A stretch of 64,000 nt of DNA from DASQGA01 sp963722715 (GTDB taxonomy: Bacteria > Actinomycetota > Thermoleophilia > Gaiellales > Gaiellaceae): NCBI GenBank assembly GCA_963722715.1, contig CAVROA010000018.1, forward strand, positions 1 to 64,000, written 5' to 3'. The notes beneath the pieces are model-generated. The model worked only from the letters and a program-made list of their open reading frames with translations. It made no database searches and was not told the DNA's origin. Shown in pieces: positions 58,683-64,000 of the stretch. Numbering within the stretch: position 1 is the first letter of the stretch; the number at the start of each line of letters is the position of its first letter. A program made the position numbers and the translations under genes.

Positions 58683-59786
58683 ATGAGCGGCCGCTGCGCC
58701 ATCGTCGGCGGAGGTCTTGCCGGCTTCACCGCGTATGCGACCCTTCGCCATGGCGGCCTCGAGCCGGGAGAGATCGCCGTCTTCGGCACCGATCCCGATC
58801 CGGCGGCGGCCTGGCGCCGGCGAGCCGAGTCGATCCGCCAGCAGCGCATGCGCTCCGAGAGCGAGGGGCACTGCTACCCCGCCTCGTTCCCGGGCCTCGC
58901 CGTCCGGGAGGCACTCCGGCGCAAGCGTCTCGCCCCGCTCGCCCTGACGGTGTGCAACCGCTACAACCCGAGCGTCGAGGAGTTCCTCGGCCACGTCGAG
59001 GCGCTGAGGGGCCGCTGTGGCTGGGAGGAGAGCTTCCACGAGGGCCTCGTGGAGGTCGTGCGGCCGGTGCCGGGCGGCTTCGAGGTCGGAGCGCACGGGG
59101 TGTTCAGGCACGTCCTACTCGCGCCCGGTCACCCTGGCCTGCGCCTTCCGGACGAGCTGGAAGGAGACCCCCGGGTCGTCCACGCCTACGAGCCGCACGA
59201 GTACGCGGACGAGGTGGCTGTGGTCGGGGCGGGCATGGCCGCGGCAACCGAATGGCTGAACGCGCTCGCGGCCGGCTCGACCGTCGTCTCCGTCCGCCGC
59301 CGCGAGCCTGTGCGCCGGCCGCTGAACGTGCCCCGTCCACTCCTCAGCCGCCGCGGCCTCGCCGCTTTTCACGCCGCCCCGGCCGGTGAGCGGGTGGCCT
59401 GGCTCAAGCACTGGCTTGCTCCTTCGTATCCGCCCGGGCGAACCTGGGACGAACCGCTCGAGCAGGCGGAGCGCGAAGGCCGCTTCCGGGTCTCGGCCGG
59501 GCTGAACGGCGCGGCGCAGATCGTCTGTGCCACAGGCTTTCGCCGTGGTTTCGCCCACGATCCGCTCCTGGCGCGGCTGGCGGAAGACCACGGAATCGAG
59601 ACCGAAGAGGGATGGATTGTCCTGACGGCCGACTCGACGGTGCCGGGATTGACCGATACGACGCGGACGCTCGCGCTCGCCGGAGCGCCGGCGCAATGGG
59701 CCTTCCCCGCCGCCGACACCCTCATGGGCGCGAAGTACGCGGCTCGCAGGTTCCTCCGGGCGGTGAAGCAATGTCCTACACGCTGA
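58683..59786 (+). CDS. FAD/NAD(P)-binding oxidoreductase
   Basis: Flavoprotein of 367 residues, likely a monooxygenase-like or SidA-like oxidoreductase. The first nucleotide fold is CAIVGGGLAGFTAYATLRHG at the N-terminus (GGGxAG), the second VAVVGAGMAAATEWLNALAA near residue 178, and the C-terminal FAD part includes QIVCATGFRRGFAHDPLL and LALAGAPAQWAFPAADTLMG, matching ATG and the end-GD-like motif. Substrate unknown. ATG start. The next gene begins within its 3' end, so the two overlap by 16 bases and form an operon. Confidence 0.85.
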   Translation: MSGRCAIVGGGLAGFTAYATLRHGGLEPGEIAVFGTDPDPAAAWRRRAESIRQQRMRSESEGHCYPASFPGLAVREALRRKRLAPLALTVCNRYNPSVEEFLGHVEALRGRCGWEESFHEGLVEVVRPVPGGFEVGAHGVFRHVLLAPGHPGLRLPDELEGDPRVVHAYEPHEYADEVAVVGAGMAAATEWLNALAAGSTVVSVRRREPVRRPLNVPRPLLSRRGLAAFHAAPAGERVAWLKHWLAPSYPPGRTWDEPLEQAEREGRFRVSAGLNGAAQIVCATGFRRGFAHDPLLARLAEDHGIETEEGWIVLTADSTVPGLTDTTRTLALAGAPAQWAFPAADTLMGAKYAARRFLRAVKQCPTR

Positions 59787-60953
59787 GAGGCCGCCTCGAG
59801 TCGCGGCTCGCGGTGACACTCATCCCGTTCCTCGTTGCGGCTGCGCTCGGCGCCGTCATGCGTGACTGGTGGCCGGTCGAGCTGGCGGCCCTGATGATCG
59901 GGGTGGGAGTGGCGCTCGACGTCTTCCTCTACCACCGCTTTCTCGCGTACCAGCCTGGTTGGGTTGCGGTTCCAGCAGGGCTCCTGGAGCTCGGAATCCT
60001 GATGGGACTGGTTCGGGTGCTCGGAATCGGCGCTCCGCTCGACGGCGCGCTCGCACTCTTTGCGGGCTCTTGGCTACTCGCGCAGGTGCTCGGGCACGCA
60101 GCGTTCCCGCTCCTCTCCCTCTCCTACGGCGAGGACGGGGGAGAGCTCGGTCGCCTCGGGGTCGTCACGGCGCTCATCGCCGTGGCGCTCCTCGCCGGAG
60201 CCGGCGGTGTCGCCTGGGGAACCCTGCCGCCGACGATACGACTGGACGCGGGGGTGCATCAGGGACCGCTGGTGCTCGACCACTCTCAGATCCTGGTCGG
60301 CGAGCCCGGCGCGATCGTCCAGGGGGGAATCGTCGTGACTTCGGACGACGTCACGGTGCGCGCAGCTCACGATCGTGGGCGGCGAGATCGGGATCGAGGT
60401 GGACGGCGCCGAGGGCGTGGTCGTCGAGGACGTGGCGATTTCCGGGTTCTCCCTCGACGGGATCCAGGTTCGGCGGGGACAGGCGCAGATCAGCGACTGC
60501 TTGATCGAATCGCTCGACGCCGAGTACGGGCAGGGCATCGACATCTCATTCGGATTCGACCTCGCTCCGAGCGTCGTCGAGGACTGCACGATCGTGGGTG
60601 GCCAGGAAGGCATCGTCACGCACTTTGCGCACGCACTCGTCCAGCGTAACCGCGTCGTCGAAACGACGATGCGTGGGATCACGATCACCGAGATGTCGAT
60701 GGGCGACGTGCAGGACAACGAGGTCGCCGGCGGAGTGGGGGTCGGGATCTTCTGTGGTGATTACTCCGAGTGCATGATCTCGGGCAATGCAGTTTCTGGA
60801 ACGCGGCCTGATCACGACTCGGACGACCTGGCGCGGAAGGGAATCGGCATCGTCGCGCACTACGGAGCGAAGGCGCGGTTGAGCGAGAATGCCTTCGTTC
60901 AGAATACGGAGCGAACGGCGGCTTTCTCCGGCGCGACGATCAGGCACGAGTAA
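59771..60953 (+). CDS. membrane protein with right-handed beta-helix (NosD-like), with one frameshift
   Basis: A 393-residue protein. The first 155 residues hold about five membrane segments (LAVTLIPFLVAAALGAVMRD, LDGALALFAGSWLLAQVLGH). Then comes a parallel beta-helix of NosD/pectate-lyase type, seen as short repeats DGAEGVVVEDVAISGFSLDG, GQAQISDCLIES, CTIVGGQEGIVTHFAHALVQ, and MSMGDVQDNEVAGGVGVGIF. An extra base at 60359-60362 (GCGCGCAG) breaks the frame; corrected, it reads DDVTVRQLTIVGGEIG. The span is 394 codons plus one base. Overlaps the oxidoreductase gene. Substrate or partner unknown. Confidence 0.82.
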
Positions 60954-61032
60954 CCCGATTTGACGCGCGAGAATCCAGCCCTAGAATTGCTAGCGCTTTA
61001 CTTCGGGAGTTCTGATTTTCTGGGAGGAATCG

Positions 61033-61230
61033 ATGGCTCGAAAGACCGTTCTCGTATGTGACGATTGTGGTAAGGAAGTCGAAGAGGGAAAAGGCGCGAC
61101 TCTTCGCCTGACCTTTTCGGACGCACGGCGAGGCGCCAAGGCGGCAGATCTCTGCGACAACTGTGCCGGCAAGATGCCCGGAACACCGGCTGCGCGGCGC
61201 GGCCGCCGGCCGAAGTCCGTCGCGGCCTAG
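61033..61230 (+). CDS. small zinc-ribbon protein with basic tail
   Basis: A 65-residue protein: MARKTVLVCDDCGKEVEEG has one CxxC and AADLCDNCAGKM the second, spaced as a zinc ribbon, and the tail RRGRRPKSVAA is a short AT-hook-like patch (RGRRP). It is similar in design to small nucleic-acid-binding regulators. The ribosome site GGGAGGAAT lies six bases before the ATG, one of the strongest in the window, and TAGAAT sits some 50 bases upstream as a possible minus-10 box. High expression is likely, but function is unknown. Confidence 0.75.
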   Translation: MARKTVLVCDDCGKEVEEGKGATLRLTFSDARRGAKAADLCDNCAGKMPGTPAARRGRRPKSVAA

Positions 61231-61251
61231 CCCGATTCCGCCTCGGTTCTA

Positions 61252-61276
61252 GCCCACCGGCGATCAGCCGGTGGGC
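61252..61276 (+). terminator. hairpin after the zinc-ribbon gene
   Basis: GCCCACCGGC and GCCGGTGGGC form a perfect 10-base-pair stem with loop GATCA, 21 bases after the stop. GGCCTAGAAT follows, without a T run. It precedes the next promoter. Confidence 0.6.
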
Positions 61277-61280
61277 GGCC

Positions 61281-61286
61281 TAGAAT
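61281..61286 (+). promoter_or_regulatory. possible minus-10 box of the AddB-like gene
   Basis: TAGAAT lies six bases before the GTG of the AddB-like gene, with no ribosome site, again fitting a leaderless start. Confidence 0.4.
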
Positions 61287-61292
61287 GATGGA

Positions 61293-64000
61293 GTGGCGTT
61301 GGCTCTGCTCGTCGGCCCGGCGAACGCCGGCAAGGTTGCGCGTCTCCTCGATCTGTACCTCGCCTCGCTCGACCGGGAGCCGGTTCTCATCGTTCCCACC
61401 CGCGGCGACGTGGAGCGCGTCGAGCGCGACCTCCTGACCCGGTCCCCGGGTCTCTTTGGAGGTTGGATCGGGACGTTCGACGACCTCTTCCGTCGCATTC
61501 TCGCGCGGGAGGGCGGCGGCCGGAAACCACCGCTGACGCCGATTCAGCGCTCGCTTCTTCTCTCCCGCGTAGTCGGCGGAGCGTCGCTGAACGGTCTTTC
61601 CGCTTCCGCACGATTTCCAGGGTTTGCCGACGCACTCGGAGACGCGATCGCCGATCTCGAATCGGGTCTGCTCGGTCCTGAGGACGTCGACGGAGACCTG
61701 GCGCGCCTCTACACCTCCTACCGGAGCGAGCTCGAGCGCCTGGAGCTCTCCGACGCCGACCTCGAGCGCGGGCGAGCGGCCGACCTCATCGCGGGCGAGC
61801 TTTCAGCCTGGGGTGGGGAGCCGCTCTTTGCCTACGGCTTCGAGGACCTGACGGGCGCCCAGTGGAAGCTCCTCGAGGCACTCGCGGGCCGGACGGAAGT
61901 CACCGTGTCCCTCCCGTACGAGGCGGGTCGGCCCGTCTTCGCGTCGCTCCAGCGGACCGCGACCGACCTGTCCGCCCTCTCAGGTGACCGGATCGAGGAG
62001 CTGGGGCCGCAGGACTGGTACGACGCACCGGCGCTCGCTCATCTCGCCAACACGCTTTTCGAGGAGGCCAGCCCCGCGCCCCCGCCGCTCGACGGTGCCG
62101 TGCGCTTCCTCGAGGCCGCGGGCTCGCGTGGGGCGCTCGAGCTCGTCGGTGACGAGATCCTGACGCTCTTGCGCTCCGGCCTTCCCGCCCAGGAGATCGC
62201 GGTCGTCTGCCCCAGCGTCGAGCGCTACCGGGCGCCGCTCGAGACGGCCTTCGGATCTCTGGGAGTCCCCTACGCGATCGAGGGCCGCATCTCCCTTCCG
62301 AAGACCGCCTTCGGGCATGCTCTGACCGGACTCCTCCGCTTCGCGTGGCTCGGGGGCTCCCGGCGCGACCTCTTCTCGTTCCTCCGCTCGCCCTACTCGG
62401 GGCTGCCGCGAACCCGGGCCGACTTCGTGGAGGGACGCCTGCGCGGTCGCGCCGTCTCGGAGGCGACGCGGGTGGAGGAGGAGGCTCTCAAGGTGCTGGG
62501 CCATCCGATTCCGGCCCTTGCCGACCTGCGGGCCGCCGAGGACCCAGGCGCCGCGGTGGAGGCGCTCGCGCGGACGATGTTGCGCGCCGCATACGGGCTC
62601 GAGTCTCCGCCCACCGCCCCGGAAACGCACCTCGACCTCCGGGCCTACGAGTCGGTGGGTGACGTGACGTCGGAGCTCGAGGGGTGGGCGCGGCTCACGG
62701 AGCCCGTCTCTCGGGAAGCGGTCGTCTCGGCGCTCGAGCACGCGTCCGTCCGGCTTCCCGGTGCGCGGGATCCTGGTTACGTCGCCGTCCTCGACCTCCT
62801 GCGCGTTCGCACACGGCGATTCGCGGCCGTCTTTCTGCTCGGGCTCGAGGAAGGCACCTTTCCGCGACGGACGACCGAGACGCCGTTTCTCTCGGATGAC
62901 GCCCGGCGCGAGCTCGAGACGAAGGGGCGCGGCCGGCGCCTCGTCCGCCCGGACCAGCTGGCCCGCGACCGCTACCTGTTCTACACCGCTTGCACTCGAC
63001 CCTGGAAGCGGCTCACGCTCGTTCGCGAGGCGGCCTCGGACGACGGCCGGCCTCGCGAGCCGAGCCCCTTCTACGAAGAAGTGCGGAGCCGCTTCGCGCC
63101 GGCCGAGGTGGATCGCTGGACCAGGCGGCGGCTCCTGTCAGCACTCGCGTGGGACGTGGAGCGTGCGCCGACCGAGCGCGAACGGCTCCGGGCGACCGCG
63201 TCCCTCGCGGCGGGAGATGACTCCGAAGCGCGGGCTCTCGCTGTTGCAAACGGCTGGGAGCGCCGCATCGAGCGGGCGCTGACCGCGTTCTCCCGCGAGA
63301 CGAAGCTGACCCACCCCGCCGTCCTGGCGGAGCTCCGGGAGCAGACCCGCTATCCGGTCACCGCGCTCGAGATGTTCGGAGACTGCTCGTCCATGTGGCT
63401 CTTCAATCGGGTTGTCGACCCGAGGACGATCGACGCCGAGCTGGACCCGCGCCTTCGCGGCCAGGTGGCCCATCAGGCGCTCTACAAGTTCTACAGCGGG
63501 CTGCCGAAGCGGATGGGAGTCGACCGGCTCGATCCCGAGCGCCTGGACGAGGGCCTCGAATTCTTGCGCGAGTGTCTCGCCGAAGCCGTCGCGGGCCAGG
63601 TGCGCATGGATCTCTCGGACGTCGAGCTGCTCGAGCTGGAGGGAACCCTCGCGCGCGATCTCGAGCTCTTCGTTCGGCAGGAGCTCGAGCTGGCGTTCCC
63701 ACTCGTCCCACGGCGCTTCGAGGTCGCCTTCGGCAGCGAACGTGCCCCGATCGAGCTCCAGCGGGGCCTCGACCTCGGCGACTTCACCCTGTCCGGCAAG
63801 ATCGACCGGATCGATGTCGACCCGTTCAGCGCGCGTGGGATCGTCCAGGACTACAAGTCCGGGAAGACGTCGCACTCCGCGGCGCAGATCGAGTCGGAGG
63901 GGAGGCTTCAGATCCCGCTCTACATCCTTGCCCTGCGGGACCTGGTCGGCATCGAGCCGATCGGCGGGCTCTACCGCGCACTGGCCGGCTCGCGGGAGGC
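61293..64000 (+). CDS. AddB-like helicase-nuclease (PD-(D/E)XK family), 3' end outside window
   Basis: Subunit of a double-strand-break resection complex (AddAB/AdnAB type), at least 902 residues and cut by the right edge. The N-terminus has an ATPase-like GPANAGKVARLLDLYLASLD, with the Walker-like GPANAGK; helicase-like motifs follow: AVVCPSVERYRAPLET, GLEEGTFPRR, and YLFYTACTRPWKRLTLVREA (motif VI). The C-terminal nuclease has SGKIDRIDVDPF and IVQDYKSGKTSH, the Asp and Glu/Lys core of PD-(D/E)XK. The AddA-type partner is not in the window. GTG start with TAGAAT just upstream. No stop is found to the end. Confidence 0.9.
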   Translation, partial: MALALLVGPANAGKVARLLDLYLASLDREPVLIVPTRGDVERVERDLLTRSPGLFGGWIGTFDDLFRRILAREGGGRKPPLTPIQRSLLLSRVVGGASLNGLSASARFPGFADALGDAIADLESGLLGPEDVDGDLARLYTSYRSELERLELSDADLERGRAADLIAGELSAWGGEPLFAYGFEDLTGAQWKLLEALAGRTEVTVSLPYEAGRPVFASLQRTATDLSALSGDRIEELGPQDWYDAPALAHLANTLFEEASPAPPPLDGAVRFLEAAGSRGALELVGDEILTLLRSGLPAQEIAVVCPSVERYRAPLETAFGSLGVPYAIEGRISLPKTAFGHALTGLLRFAWLGGSRRDLFSFLRSPYSGLPRTRADFVEGRLRGRAVSEATRVEEEALKVLGHPIPALADLRAAEDPGAAVEALARTMLRAAYGLESPPTAPETHLDLRAYESVGDVTSELEGWARLTEPVSREAVVSALEHASVRLPGARDPGYVAVLDLLRVRTRRFAAVFLLGLEEGTFPRRTTETPFLSDDARRELETKGRGRRLVRPDQLARDRYLFYTACTRPWKRLTLVREAASDDGRPREPSPFYEEVRSRFAPAEVDRWTRRRLLSALAWDVERAPTERERLRATASLAAGDDSEARALAVANGWERRIERALTAFSRETKLTHPAVLAELREQTRYPVTALEMFGDCSSMWLFNRVVDPRTIDAELDPRLRGQVAHQALYKFYSGLPKRMGVDRLDPERLDEGLEFLRECLAEAVAGQVRMDLSDVELLELEGTLARDLELFVRQELELAFPLVPRRFEVAFGSERAPIELQRGLDLGDFTLSGKIDRIDVDPFSARGIVQDYKSGKTSHSAAQIESEGRLQIPLYILALRDLVGIEPIGGLYRALAGSRE

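Noticed and set aside
1..64000. CRISPR arrays, rRNA genes, complete prophage or transposase
   Set aside because: None seen. Tandem spaced repeats typical of CRISPR, rRNA core sequences and intact transposase or phage structural genes are absent by eye.

Overview
The window is a high-GC (roughly two-thirds G+C by eye), gene-dense chromosomal segment in which short overlaps of start and stop codons (GTGA/ATGA) and GTG or TTG starts are common. LytR-CpsA-Psr and L,D-transpeptidase wall enzymes, an FtsB-DUF501 pair, lipoproteins and Gram-positive style regulators point to Actinomycetota. The style of the genes (AbrB with a zinc ribbon, DNA-binding domain fused to a receiver, many GT39-like membrane glycosyltransferases) suggests the class Thermoleophilia, near Gaiellales. 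That placement is inference; there is no rRNA in the window.

Layout. 0-5 kb: two tail-to-tail paralogous membrane glycosyltransferases (the first cut by the left edge), an FmdB-type zinc-ribbon protein, a DUF3303-like protein and an LCP wall-polymer transferase. 5-11.9 kb: ROK glucokinase-rsmI, an AbrB regulator, then the tight operon metG-tatD-rsmA-ispE, a small membrane protein and tRNA-Gln(TTG). 12-14.6 kb: glmU-prs. 14.6-21.1 kb: a looser region with a cyclase-like DUF2652 protein, a flippase-like protein, a third GT39 enzyme, a tyrosine-recombinase remnant and several small cysteine-rich or unknown genes. 21-26 kb: monooxygenase-like and VOC proteins, a NarL-type two-component pair ending in a clear terminator, and a coiled-coil protein. 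26-38.4 kb: housekeeping run rplY-pth-MOSC, mfd, foldase-mazG-eno, pyk, a hydrolase, FtsB-DUF501 and two small genes. 38.4-46.3 kb: HTH-receiver protein, PAP2 phosphatase, a GAF/SpoIIE-type phosphatase, an MFS-spermidine-synthase fusion, a glycerophosphodiesterase and an L,D-transpeptidase. 46.4-48.2 kb: cytochrome c maturation genes (thioredoxin-CcmH-CcdA). 48.2-52.5 kb: a DUF309-GNAT fusion, ferredoxin, MFS transporter and an isocitrate/isopropylmalate dehydrogenase. 52.6-58.5 kb: an alpha-glucoside type ABC importer with a GH15-like hydrolase. 58.7-64 kb: an FAD/NAD(P) oxidoreductase, a membrane beta-helix protein, a small zinc-ribbon protein and an AddB-like nuclease cut by the right edge.

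A striking technical feature is that seven otherwise intact genes (rsmI, rsmA, prs, the thioredoxin gene, the dehydrogenase, one ABC permease and the beta-helix gene) each carry exactly one extra base. Because several are core genes and all errors go the same way, I read them as insertion errors in the assembly, not pseudogenes; they create false gene fusions (rsmA-ispE, thioredoxin-ccmH) in naive ORF calls.

I did not find a clearly new defence or metabolic system, a CRISPR array, a prophage or a biosynthetic cluster. The most unusual items are a two-copy MITE-like palindromic repeat, an approximate duplication of the prs 3' end beside an integrase remnant, a permease with a Cna-B-like domain inserted in an external loop, and an HTH-receiver protein preceded by a palindrome.
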